NCBI GenBank assembly: GCA_002343985.1
Contig: DDTB01000034.1
Location: forward strand, 3,623-67,622
Direction of reading: 5' to 3'
Origin: Chitinophagaceae bacterium UBA2375
Lineage (GTDB): Bacteria; Bacteroidota; Bacteroidia; Chitinophagales; Chitinophagaceae
Length of the DNA stretch: 64,000 nt
Below the pieces are notes generated by a model. The model saw only the letters and a list, made by a program, of their open reading frames with translations. It did not search any database and was not told the DNA's origin. This document shows positions 45,217 through 53,533 of this stretch, one piece after another. How positions within the stretch are numbered: the stretch's first letter is position 1; each line of letters starts with the position of its first letter. A program made the translations under genes and the position numbers.

Positions 45217-45249
45217 AAAAAGGGATGCTGTTTACGGCATCCCTTTTTT
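45217..45249 (+). terminator. Intrinsic terminator, probably bidirectional
   Basis: AAAAAGGGATGC (45217-45228) pairs with GCATCCCTTTTTT (45237-45249) around an 8-nt loop. The stem ends in T6 on the plus strand and, by symmetry, in a T-run on the minus strand, so it can end both the giant gene and the convergent paaE gene. Confidence 0.9.
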
Positions 45250-45267
45250 GTATGTAACAAATCCTTT

Positions 45268-46347
45268 TTACCTCGTGTCAAAATCTACGCTCACGTTTGC
45301 CGTGCGCGGGTGCGATTGGCAGGTGAGGATAAAGCCCTGGTTGACTTCCTCTTCCTCGAGCGCGTAATTCACATCCATATCCACTTGACCGGCCAGCAAT
45401 TTGGCGCGGCAAGTGCAACATACACCGCCCTTGCAGGCAAAGGGGAGGTCGGCTCCCTGCCCAAGCGCGGCATCAAGGATGCTTTTGCCATGATAAGGCA
45501 GTTCAAATGAAAAGGTCCGGCCATCCAGCCTGATGCTGACCTGGCTGCGCGGTCCTTTATCGGCTTCCTCCTGGCTGGCCTGTTTTGTTTTTTGAACAGA
45601 CTGCCCGGGTGTTGTGAACAGTTCAAAATGAATTTTCTTTTTATCCAGGCCCTGGCTTTCGAGGAAAGCGCTGCTGGTGCGGATCAGTTCTTCGGGCCCG
45701 CAGATATATATTTCATCAAAACTGTGATAGGAAACCAGTCGGCCGAGTTCTGAAAGTTTTTCTTCGTTTATGCGTCCATGTAAGAGCGGCGCGTCCATTT
45801 TTTCACGGCTCAGGATATTGATGAGGTTGAAGCGGTCGATATAATTATTCTTCAGCGCTTCCAGTTCCTCAAAGAATATGATGGAACCCCTGTTGCGGTT
45901 GTTGTAGAGCAAGGTGAACTTGCTGTTGGGTTCTTCGCGAAGGGTATGTTTGATGATGGATATCACAGGCGTGATGCCGCTACCGGCCGCAATGGCCAGG
46001 TACTGCGCCGTTTTTCCGGGATGCAGCCTCGAATGGAATTTTCCCGTGGGGGGCATCACTTCCAGTACATCGCCCGCTTTGATCGCGGCATTGGCATAGG
46101 TAGAGAATTGCCCGCCTTCCACTTTTTTCACCGCTACTTTCAGTTCATTTTCATAGGGAGCCGTGCAAATGGAATAAGACCTGCGTAACTCTTCACCGTC
46201 AATACTTTTCCTGATGGTGATGTTCTGTCCTTCCCGGTATTGAAACATGTCTTTCAATGGTTCGGGAATCTCAAAACAAATCGAAACACAATCTGCTGTT
46301 TCTTTAGTTACCGCCTTAACGGTCAGTGGGTGAAAATGCGTTGCCAT
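45268..46347 (-). CDS. paaE: Phenylacetyl-CoA epoxidase reductase PaaE
   Basis: 359 residues. FAD-binding domain with RRSYSICTAPYENE near residue 55, NAD-binding domain with AIAAGSGITPVISIIKHTL near 118 and YICGPEELIRTSSAFL, and a C-terminal plant-type [2Fe-2S] domain PFACKGGVCCTCRAKLLAG with FILTCQSHP (four Cys). It passes electrons from NAD(P)H to PaaA. It is 11 kb from paaABCD but next to a TetR gene in the same direction, 2 bp apart, suggesting an operon with that regulator. Confidence 0.94.
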   Translation of the reverse strand: MATHFHPLTVKAVTKETADCVSICFEIPEPLKDMFQYREGQNITIRKSIDGEELRRSYSICTAPYENELKVAVKKVEGGQFSTYANAAIKAGDVLEVMPPTGKFHSRLHPGKTAQYLAIAAGSGITPVISIIKHTLREEPNSKFTLLYNNRNRGSIIFFEELEALKNNYIDRFNLINILSREKMDAPLLHGRINEEKLSELGRLVSYHSFDEIYICGPEELIRTSSAFLESQGLDKKKIHFELFTTPGQSVQKTKQASQEEADKGPRSQVSIRLDGRTFSFELPYHGKSILDAALGQGADLPFACKGGVCCTCRAKLLAGQVDMDVNYALEEEEVNQGFILTCQSHPRTANVSVDFDTR

Positions 46348-46349
46348 GA

Positions 46350-46940
46350 TTATCGGGTTATGCCATGTAATAAATAATTGACCAGGTTGTTTTCCAGTTC
46401 GGGCCTCTCGGGTTCTTTTTTATGCCTTTGCCAAAACTCAAGTCCGCGCACGGCCGACAGGATGCTAAGCACAGCCACATGCGGATGGATGTTTTTCAGT
46501 TCCTTTTTCCGGATGCCCGTCGTCACCAGTTCCACCAGCCTGCTTTCGTATTGTTTGCGCTGGGCCAGGAAATTGCTGAGGAATGGTTCGCCCAATTGCT
46601 TCCACTCATGGTTGGCCACATACACTTCATCGAAATTATCCAGCATCATCCGGATATGAAACCGGATCAGGCTTTCGAGTTTTTTTGCGGTGGGCGTTTC
46701 CATCTGTTCAACTTCTTCAAGCTGTTGGTTAAAAGCATTCGCAACCTGGAAACAGATGCTTTGCAGCAATTCGCTTTTTGAACCGATGTGGTTGTAGAGG
46801 CTGGAAGCTTCCACACCAATATTGTCGGCTATTTCCCGCATCGATGTGGCCACAAACCCTTTTTTGCGAAACAGGGCAGCGGCCTTGCGGATGATCGTAT
46901 CTTTCCGTGTGCCGTTTCGGACGGGTTTGATTTTAGACAT
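46350..46940 (-). CDS. TetR-family regulator, PaaR-like
   Basis: 196 residues. N-terminal helix-turn-helix: RKDTIIRKAAALFRKKGF then TSMREIADNIGVEASSLYNH. The ligand-binding part is a helical TetR C-terminal domain (LESLIRFHIRMMLDNFDEVY; NHEWKQLGEPFLSNFLAQR). The gene is followed 2 bp later by paaE and preceded by the same palindrome found before paaA, so it probably controls phenylacetate genes with phenylacetyl-CoA or a related acyl-CoA as effector. The related KstR2/FadR-like acyl-CoA regulators are alternatives. Confidence 0.82.
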   Translation of the reverse strand: MSKIKPVRNGTRKDTIIRKAAALFRKKGFVATSMREIADNIGVEASSLYNHIGSKSELLQSICFQVANAFNQQLEEVEQMETPTAKKLESLIRFHIRMMLDNFDEVYVANHEWKQLGEPFLSNFLAQRKQYESRLVELVTTGIRKKELKNIHPHVAVLSILSAVRGLEFWQRHKKEPERPELENNLVNYLLHGITR

Positions 46941-46953
46941 GAACGGGTTTTCA

Positions 46954-46973
46954 CAAAACTAACACTTATTAGT
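46954..46973 (-). promoter_or_regulatory. Promoter overlapping a TetR operator before paaR
   Basis: On the minus strand TAGTTTTG (plus 46954-46961) fits the TAnnTTTG -7 box and overlaps the palindrome ACTAA-CACTTA-TTAGT (plus 46958-46973). The palindrome matches the sequence before paaA. Binding of the TetR protein here would block its own promoter. No TTG was seen at the -33 position. Confidence 0.6.
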
Positions 46974-47016
46974 TTTTTTATCAGGGTATATTCTGTGCAA
47001 AATGTCTGAATCTGAT

Positions 47017-47024
47017 TAATTTTG
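47017..47024 (+). promoter_or_regulatory. Candidate -7 element for the JmjC-like gene
   Basis: TAATTTTG fits TAnnTTTG, 19 nt before the ATG at 47044. No TTG at -33. Confidence 0.45.
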
Positions 47025-47043
47025 TATACGTAAACAGCTTGCC

Positions 47044-47928
47044 ATGCAACTCAAACCGGTTGAAAAGGTTGAATCCATCTCTCCAGCAGATTTTAAAAAT
47101 AATTACTACGCAGCCTCAAAGCCATTGATCATCACCGGTATGGCACGCCAGTGGCCGGCATTTCAAAAATGGAACTGGGATTATTTTATTGATATTGTTG
47201 GGGAAAAGGAAGTGGGTGTGTACAATAATATCAAAAGCGATGCCTACACGGCCATCAACACAGCGGATGGGTACATGAAGTTTGGCGATTACCTCCGTAA
47301 AGTAAAAGCGGGCCCGCTCGACCTGCGCATTTTCCTGTTTAATATCTTTCAGCACGCGCCTCAAATCACAGGCGATTTCAACTGGCCGGATGCATATATG
47401 AGCGGGTTTGTAAAGAAGTACCCCATGCTTTTTGTGGGCGGGCAAGGCTCAATCACGCATATGCATTTCGACATCGATATGAGCCATATCCTCCATACCC
47501 AATTCGCAGGCCGAAAACGGGTGCTGCTTTTTCCATTTGATGAGCAATACAAATTATACCGAAAGCCCTGGGAAGTACTCAGCGTAGCCAATTACGCCAA
47601 TTATACCGATGGTTTTGATTACGGGAATTTCCCCGCTGTGAAACTGGCCAAAGGCTATGAAGTGATCCTCGAACATGGCGATACTTTGTACATGCCCGCC
47701 GGTTACTGGCACCATATGGAATACCTGGACGCGGGTTTTGCCATGAGCCTACGCGCCATGCAATCGTCATTGGGCGGCAAACTCAACGGGCTTTGGAAGC
47801 TCTTTGGCATGAGGGGCATCGACACGCTCATGAAAAAGACGGCCCCGGAATGGTGGTACAACCATAAAAAGAAAAAAGTATATCAGAATGCGGCCCGTGA
47901 AATGGCCCTTGCCGGAAATAAATTTTGA
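47044..47928 (+). CDS. Cupin/JmjC-like iron- and 2-oxoglutarate-dependent oxygenase
   Basis: 294 residues. The cupin_8/JmjC core has HMHFDIDMSHILHTQFAGRK near residue 139 (HxD first two Fe ligands) and MPAGYWHHMEYL near 220 (second His), with GRKRVLLFPFDEQYKLY between. Such proteins hydroxylate a protein or small molecule using Fe(II) and 2-oxoglutarate; the substrate is unknown. No signal peptide is visible. It is divergent from paaR, with about 100 bp between starts, and stands alone. Confidence 0.85.
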   Translation: MQLKPVEKVESISPADFKNNYYAASKPLIITGMARQWPAFQKWNWDYFIDIVGEKEVGVYNNIKSDAYTAINTADGYMKFGDYLRKVKAGPLDLRIFLFNIFQHAPQITGDFNWPDAYMSGFVKKYPMLFVGGQGSITHMHFDIDMSHILHTQFAGRKRVLLFPFDEQYKLYRKPWEVLSVANYANYTDGFDYGNFPAVKLAKGYEVILEHGDTLYMPAGYWHHMEYLDAGFAMSLRAMQSSLGGKLNGLWKLFGMRGIDTLMKKTAPEWWYNHKKKKVYQNAAREMALAGNKF

Positions 47929-48007
47929 AAAATATTATGAATTTTCGGGAAAATCACTAATTTTACTGCCTACTCCAAAGAATACACTCCAAACAGTATC
48001 CTTTTTA

Positions 48008-48041
48008 AAGCTCACCGCTGAGGCATAGTGCCCTCAAGCTT
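48008..48041 (+). ncRNA. Candidate structured RNA in a gene-free gap
   Basis: Within the 232-bp gap 47929-48160, AAGCT (48008-48012) pairs with AGCTT (48037-48041), enclosing TGAGGCA (48019-48025) and TGCCCTCA (48029-48036), a stem-loop with one bulge. A strong hairpin with T-run at 48131-48164 could be its 3' end. No reading frame of note lies between. No known RNA family was recognised; the call rests on structure only. Confidence 0.25.
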
Positions 48042-48130
48042 ACAAAATCCATTTTTATTCTTTTACATAGTCATTAATATAGCAATATATTAACCTCAAC
48101 GCTTTTTCTTGTGGTTTCAGAGGTAAGCAA

Positions 48131-48162
48131 GGCCGGTGATTTTTATCACTGGCCATTTTTTT
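48131..48162 (+). terminator. Intrinsic terminator
   Basis: GGCCGGTGAT (48131-48140) pairs with ATCACTGGCC (48145-48154), with one G-T pair, followed by A and T7. It terminates plus-strand transcription about 230 bp after the JmjC-like gene, and its T-run runs into the stop codon of the convergent DUF2461 gene. Confidence 0.85.
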
Positions 48163-48826
48163 AATTATCAAGTGCCTGGTTCAGGAAACGGATCATGGGC
48201 TGCATCGATTTAAAGATGGCCACAGTATCAGAAACAGCCCCGCTTTTTTGAAAAAAACTGTCGCTGACCGGGTGTGAAACCGTAAAGCTTTTCAATTTGA
48301 GGAATTCGATGGCCGGGTTTTCGGCATCATACCCCTTGGGCGACCGGCTCAGGGTATGTTCTTTATCAAGCCCATCCGGAAAATAATTCCGGAAAGATTT
48401 TTGTTTGAGGATGGCAATCCATTGATCCAGGTTGTAATCAATTTCCTGCCGGATGGCCGACAGTTGTTCGGGCATGGGCATGTATAAGCCTCCGGCAATA
48501 AAACTGGCGCCCGGTTCGATGTGCACATAATAACCTGCCGTTTGGATTTTTTTTCCTCCCTTATTCATGAATGCGCCCATATTCGTTTTATATGGGTCTT
48601 TGTTGGCGGAGAAGCGTGTGTCGCGGTTGATGCGAAACATGCATTTGGCTGGTTCGAGCAGGAGGATATCGGGATCGAAGCGGCCTGTTTCACGGATCAG
48701 GTCTTTTACAAAAGCCAGCATGGTGTCGCGCGACTGCAGGTATTCTTTTTTATGTTGTTCCATCCAGGAACGGTCGTTATGTTTTTTGAGGTCAGATAAA
48801 AACCGGAAAGTAGTTGAAGGAGTCAT
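48161..48826 (-). CDS. DUF2461 family protein
   Basis: 221 residues from the ATG at 48826 (a TTG two codons earlier is less likely). Matches the widespread DUF2461/TIGR02453 family: FLSDLKKHNDRSWMEQHKKE at the N-terminus, MFRINRDTRFSANKDPYKTN near 75, and YVHIEPGASFIAGGLYMPMP. The biochemical role of the family is unknown. The C-terminus has SFTVSHPVSDSFFQKSGAVS as usual. It stands alone. Confidence 0.9.
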   Translation of the reverse strand: MTPSTTFRFLSDLKKHNDRSWMEQHKKEYLQSRDTMLAFVKDLIRETGRFDPDILLLEPAKCMFRINRDTRFSANKDPYKTNMGAFMNKGGKKIQTAGYYVHIEPGASFIAGGLYMPMPEQLSAIRQEIDYNLDQWIAILKQKSFRNYFPDGLDKEHTLSRSPKGYDAENPAIEFLKLKSFTVSHPVSDSFFQKSGAVSDTVAIFKSMQPMIRFLNQALDN

Positions 48827-48916
48827 AACCAATTCAATTATGTACAGTGATCGTTAACATGAAAAAAGGAACCGTTGGATGGGTTCCTTTGATAAATATT
48901 TTTGGCAGGAGCATGG

Positions 48917-49477
48917 TTACACCCGGCTCCAGTTTTCGCCGCTTTTAATCCGGTATAATGTCATTTCACTGACGCCGTATTTTTCCGCAAGCTGCTTGTA
49001 TGTGTGTTTGCGTTTTGGATTGTTGATGGCATCCTTAATGCTCTTCACCTGCGCCATTGTCAGCTTCAGGCCTACGTTCCGGCTTGCCTGGCGTTTTTTA
49101 TACGCGATTTTTTGCGGGCTCTTTTGCTGATGCGCGCTCACATCATCCAATGTGGCCCATTTCAGGTTCTTCGCGCTGTTATCATCTTTTTTATGATTCA
49201 CATGAATCACAAATTTATGCTTGGGCGATTTTTTAGGGCAGAATAGTTTTGCCACTTCGCGGTGAATATAAATCGTGCCGTTCCCATCTTCCACATGAAG
49301 GTTCAGGGTCCTGTAACCTGATGTGAGTGAACCGGTGAGCAATTTTCCATCGGTGTACACATCTTCAGAAAAACTCGCGGCGCGCCCAAGGTTGGATACC
49401 GCATATTTTTTCCTCAATAATTTATGTCCCTGAAACGACATTTGTTTCCAAACTTCCCCCTTGATTTTCTTAATCAT
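48917..49477 (-). CDS. NUMOD4/HNH-endonuclease-like DNA-binding protein
   Basis: 186 residues. The N-terminal NUMOD4-like segment (EVWKQMSFQGHKLLRKKYAV then SNLGRAAS) is followed by an HNH-type core: YIHREVAKLFCP and HKFVIHVNHKKDDNSAKNLK, with WAT. The C-terminus has a helix-turn-helix of the NUMOD1/IENR type (KRKHTYKQLAEKYGVSEMTL). Such modular proteins derive from homing endonucleases. The HNH metal ligands look partly present (H-H-N order), so nicking activity is possible but not assured. There is no intron or host gene around it. It ends 74 bp downstream of the DUF2461 start, and its start is 90 bp from the ligA stop. Confidence 0.82.
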   Translation of the reverse strand: MIKKIKGEVWKQMSFQGHKLLRKKYAVSNLGRAASFSEDVYTDGKLLTGSLTSGYRTLNLHVEDGNGTIYIHREVAKLFCPKKSPKHKFVIHVNHKKDDNSAKNLKWATLDDVSAHQQKSPQKIAYKKRQASRNVGLKLTMAQVKSIKDAINNPKRKHTYKQLAEKYGVSEMTLYRIKSGENWSRV

Positions 49478-49566
49478 GGTGATATGTTTTTAAAAGTATG
49501 GTTTGGTGTCGGTCACCAAACGAAATGATGTTGCCTGCTGAAGGATAAATATAAAGAAAAAAAACA

Positions 49567-51663
49567 CTAGGACTCAATCATTTTTAAAAAATCTTCCTCC
49601 GTAATAATTTTTATGGATGGGATTTTTCTTGCTTTTTCCAGCTTGCTGCCGGCATCTTCTCCCACAACCAGGTAGTTTAGTTTGGAACTAACGCTGCCGA
49701 GTAGGGTCCCGCCGTGTTGTTCCACCAATTCCTCGGCTGCACTGCGTTTCAGCTTCGACAGGGTACCAGTGAATAAAAACGTTTGTCCGCCAAGGTTAGC
49801 CCCATGAACAGCTGCCTGTTGGCTTTGCATATTCAGGCCCAGTTTCTCAAGTTCATGCAGCATCTGCACATTATCGGGGTTGTGAAAAAACGCGTGCAGG
49901 CTGGTGGCCACTTTCGCGCCCACATCCTCAAATTGCATCAGCCCTTCTTCGCTGAGTTCGCTGAGGTCGTGGATGTGCCGGATGCCACGGGCAATGGTTT
50001 TTGCCGTGGTTTCACCCACATAGCGGATACCCAGGGCATAAATCAAACGGTGCAGGGGTTGGGCTTTGCTGGCTTCTATGGCTTCCCGTAAGTTATCAAC
50101 CGACTTTTTCCCAAAGCCTTCCAGCTTGCTGATCTTTTCCCAATCGAGTGTATAGATTCCCGGGATATCGGAAAGCAAACCCATGTCGAAAAATTTCCTA
50201 ACATTGGCATCACCCAAACTGCGTATATCCATGGCATCCTTGCTCACAAAATGTATGATGCGTTCCACCACCTGGGCATGGCAGTTGATATTGGTACAAC
50301 GCCAGACGGCTTCGCCCTCCGGTTTAAACAGCGGCTGCCTGCATTCGGGGCATTCTGTGGGAAAGCCAATCATGCGCTCATGGCCCGTACGCTTCTCCGT
50401 TAGTGACCGCACAATTTGGGGGATCACGTCGCCGCTTCTTTCAATCAACACATGGTCGCCGAGGCGGAGGTCTTTTTCGCGGATATAATCCTCGTTATGG
50501 ATCGAAATACTGCTAACGGTCACGCCGCCAATAGGTACAGGCTCAATTTTGGCCACGGGCGTAACGGCGCCTGTTCGCCCAACCTGGTACTCCACTGCAA
50601 GTAATTTGCTTTCCGCCTGCCTGGCTTTAAATTTATAGGCGATGGCCCAACGCGGATGATGGGATGTCATGCCCAGTTTTTCCTGCACGGCAATGCTGTT
50701 GACCTTGATTACCATGCCATCAATTTCATACGGCAGATCGTCGCGGCCCTCTTCAAACTGATGCACAAAATCAATTACTTGCCGGATACCGTTAAAAATT
50801 TTTCGTTCCTGTTGTGGGCTCCTGAAACCGAGGTCCCATAACATTTTCAGCATATCGGCATGCGATACCGGACCTTTCCCGTCTTGACCTACAGGATGCG
50901 TGGGTAAAGTATAACTCACATGATAAATGAAGCCTTCGAGGTTGCGACGGCTCACTTCCGCCGAATCCTTGATCCGCAAAGTGCCGGCAGCCGCATTGCG
51001 CGGGTTGGCAAGCGGCGGGATCCCTTCTTCCTGCAGTTTTTCATTGTACTTCGCGAAATTGGACTTGCTCATTAAAACCTCGCCCCGAACTTCAATCTGC
51101 CGGATCCCATACCGGCTAAAGGCCGCGCTGAGCGGAATGGATCGTATCCGTTTGATGTTTGGCGTGATATCATCGCCGATCACCCCATCTCCGCGGGTGG
51201 CGCCCCTTTGCAATTTATCCGATTCATATACCAGTGAAATGCTGGCTCCATCAAATTTTGGTTCAACACAGTATTCTACTTCCTCCAATCCGCTTAACTC
51301 TTTTACCCGCCGGTCCCAGTCGAGCAGGTCATCCACGTTGTAGGAGTTTTCGAGCGATAACATCGGCACGAGGTGTTCCACTTTGGGGAAGTCTTTGACA
51401 AGCCCGGGCCCAACCCTTTGCGTCGGCGAATCAGGGGTGACCAGGGAAGGATGTGATTGTTCAAATGATTCCAGCAGCTTGAAGAGTTGGTCGTATTCAT
51501 AATCGCTGACGAGCGGGTCGTTAAGCACATAATAGCGGTGCTCATGGAACCGAAGGCAATCGCGCAGCTCTTCCACATTGCCTTCATGCAATGCGGATGC
51601 GGGATTTTTTTCTAAGGCTTCTAACCAATACCGGGTTTTTGTTTGTACATCTGAAACGCTCAA
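49567..51663 (-). CDS. ligA: NAD-dependent DNA ligase
   Basis: 698 residues, full length. Adenylation domain with catalytic Lys in VEPKFDGASISLVY near residue 122 (KxDG), GDHVLIERSGDVIP in the OB fold, four-Cys zinc site CPECRQPLFKP plus CTNINCHAQ near 420, helix-hairpin-helix repeats and a C-terminal BRCT domain (GQTFLFTGTLSKLKRSAAEE). It seals nicks in replication and repair using NAD+. The start MSVSDVQTKTRYW at 51663 fits. Confidence 0.96.
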   Translation of the reverse strand: MSVSDVQTKTRYWLEALEKNPASALHEGNVEELRDCLRFHEHRYYVLNDPLVSDYEYDQLFKLLESFEQSHPSLVTPDSPTQRVGPGLVKDFPKVEHLVPMLSLENSYNVDDLLDWDRRVKELSGLEEVEYCVEPKFDGASISLVYESDKLQRGATRGDGVIGDDITPNIKRIRSIPLSAAFSRYGIRQIEVRGEVLMSKSNFAKYNEKLQEEGIPPLANPRNAAAGTLRIKDSAEVSRRNLEGFIYHVSYTLPTHPVGQDGKGPVSHADMLKMLWDLGFRSPQQERKIFNGIRQVIDFVHQFEEGRDDLPYEIDGMVIKVNSIAVQEKLGMTSHHPRWAIAYKFKARQAESKLLAVEYQVGRTGAVTPVAKIEPVPIGGVTVSSISIHNEDYIREKDLRLGDHVLIERSGDVIPQIVRSLTEKRTGHERMIGFPTECPECRQPLFKPEGEAVWRCTNINCHAQVVERIIHFVSKDAMDIRSLGDANVRKFFDMGLLSDIPGIYTLDWEKISKLEGFGKKSVDNLREAIEASKAQPLHRLIYALGIRYVGETTAKTIARGIRHIHDLSELSEEGLMQFEDVGAKVATSLHAFFHNPDNVQMLHELEKLGLNMQSQQAAVHGANLGGQTFLFTGTLSKLKRSAAEELVEQHGGTLLGSVSSKLNYLVVGEDAGSKLEKARKIPSIKIITEEDFLKMIES

Positions 51664-51788
51664 GGTGCAGGAATTTCAAATAAAGGTAAACAGCCCTGCT
51701 CTATTGAAAAAATGAAAGCCGTTTCGAAGTTCAGTGGAGGCACCCATTATGCGAAACTTCCAGTACTTTGCCGGAAATACCCGCATAT

Positions 51789-53420
51789 ATGAGCCGTTTC
51801 CTGTTTTGTTTACTGGTTGTTGTTTTGCAGAGTTGTGCCTCGAAGGAAAAAGTGTCTTTGATCGTTCATAACGCCCGCGTATACACGCTGGATGATTCTT
51901 TTTCGGTACAGGAGGCCTTTGCCGTGAAAGACGGAAAAATCCTGGCTACCGGCACGAGCCGTGACATATTGGAACGATATGGTTCAGACAGCATCCTGGA
52001 TGCCAAAGGACAACCTGTTTTCCCCGGATTGATTGACGCGCATTGCCATTTTACCGGGTACGCCACGGATATGTGGAAGTGTGAATTGTTCGGTACAAAA
52101 TCATTTGAGGAAATCATTGAAAAGATCAGCGCATACGCGCCAAATGCGCCCGGGGAGTGGATTTACGGAAGGGGTTGGGACCAGAACGACTGGCCCGGGA
52201 AGCAGTTTCCGGATAAGCGCAGGCTCGATAGTTTATTCCCGAACCGCCCGGTATTTTTAAAACGGATCGACGGACACGCGGCATTGGCCAACCAGTACGC
52301 GCTCAACCTCGCTGGCATACATGCCGGCACAAAAATTCCCGGCGGGGAAGTTGAGTTGAAAGATGGAAAGTTGACGGGTATTTTGATTGACAACGCGATG
52401 GATGAACTGGAAAAACACATACCATTGATTTCCGATTCCCTGGCCAGCCGGTATTTTTTGAAAGCACAGGAAGAATGTTTTTCGTTAGGGCTGACCAGTG
52501 TGCATGATTGCGGGATCAGTGAACGCATCCTTCATTTGGTAGATAAAGCACAGCAGTCAGGGCTACTAAAGATGAAAATATTCGCGTTGTTGTCAGACAG
52601 CGCATCTTATTACGACCGCTGGCTGGCAAAGGGTCCGTACAAAACCGAAAGGCTGCACATGGGCGGATTTAAACTGTATGCGGATGGCGCCCTCGGTTCG
52701 CGCGGCGCCTGTTTGATTGATGCATACAGCGATAAAAAAGGCTGGAAGGGTTTCCTTTTGCGCGATTCGGCATACCTCAACTCAGTAGCCGCGAAGCTTG
52801 CGGGTTCAAACTTACAGTTATGCACACACGCAATTGGCGATAGTGGCAACAGGCAGGTGCTGAGGGCTTATGCAAAAGTGCTGAAACCCGGTAACGACAG
52901 GCGTTGGCGGATAGAACACGCGCAGGTGGTGAATCCGTCTGACTTTCATTTTTTCAGCGATTACAACATCATACCATCCGTGCAGCCCACGCATGCCACC
53001 AGTGATATGTACTGGGTGGAAGAGCGTTTGGGAAAGGAGAGGGTTACTCACGCTTACGCGTACCAGCAGTTATGGAAAACAAATGGATGGATTCCTCTGG
53101 GCACGGATTTCCCGGTGGAGTATATCAGTCCGTTCAAAACATTTTATGCCGCTGTTCAGCGCAGGGATGCGGAAGGGTTTCCTGCCGGCGGGTTCCAGGC
53201 GGAAAATGGGCTCAGACGAGAACAGGCCATCCGGGGCATGACGGTCTGGGCGGCAAAAGCGGCCTTTGAAGAAAAGCAGAAGGGCAGTTTGGAGAAGGGC
53301 AAGGCCGCTGATTTTATCATATTGAATACCGACTTAATGACCTGTGAACCAAACCGCATCTTAAGCACGCAGGTGCTGGCAACTTACTGCAATGGGGAAA
53401 GGGTTTATGGGAAGCCATAG
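51789..53420 (+). CDS. Amidohydrolase-family lipoprotein (YtcJ-like)
   Basis: 543 residues from the ATG at 51789. Lipobox signal FLFCLLVVVLQSCAS, Cys near 15. Amidohydrolase core of the YtcJ type: FPGLIDAHCHFTGYATDMWK near 80 (metal His-x-His), WIYGRGWDQNDWPGKQFPDK, LYADGALGSRGACLIDAYSD near 295, and IEHAQVVNPSDF (metal His). Substrate unknown; related enzymes cleave amides or imides, sometimes outside the cell. A TTG 21 nt upstream sits in TACTTTG, a likely -7 element, so it is not the start. Confidence 0.87.
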   Translation: MSRFLFCLLVVVLQSCASKEKVSLIVHNARVYTLDDSFSVQEAFAVKDGKILATGTSRDILERYGSDSILDAKGQPVFPGLIDAHCHFTGYATDMWKCELFGTKSFEEIIEKISAYAPNAPGEWIYGRGWDQNDWPGKQFPDKRRLDSLFPNRPVFLKRIDGHAALANQYALNLAGIHAGTKIPGGEVELKDGKLTGILIDNAMDELEKHIPLISDSLASRYFLKAQEECFSLGLTSVHDCGISERILHLVDKAQQSGLLKMKIFALLSDSASYYDRWLAKGPYKTERLHMGGFKLYADGALGSRGACLIDAYSDKKGWKGFLLRDSAYLNSVAAKLAGSNLQLCTHAIGDSGNRQVLRAYAKVLKPGNDRRWRIEHAQVVNPSDFHFFSDYNIIPSVQPTHATSDMYWVEERLGKERVTHAYAYQQLWKTNGWIPLGTDFPVEYISPFKTFYAAVQRRDAEGFPAGGFQAENGLRREQAIRGMTVWAAKAAFEEKQKGSLEKGKAADFIILNTDLMTCEPNRILSTQVLATYCNGERVYGKP

Positions 53421-53509
53421 CCGAATTGCTTATTGTAATCCTGGATTTGCATCAAATCAAAACCATAATATACCGTCTTAAGGGTATAAAAGCGTGAAGT
53501 TATTTCCGG

Positions 53510-53517
53510 TAACTTTG
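53510..53517 (+). promoter_or_regulatory. Candidate -7 element for the SUMF1-fold gene
   Basis: TAACTTTG fits TAnnTTTG, 16 nt before the ATG at 53534. No TTG at -33. Its position suggests that the two genes 53534-55959 are one transcript. Confidence 0.5.
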
Positions 53518-53533
53518 GCGCAAATTAACTTCT

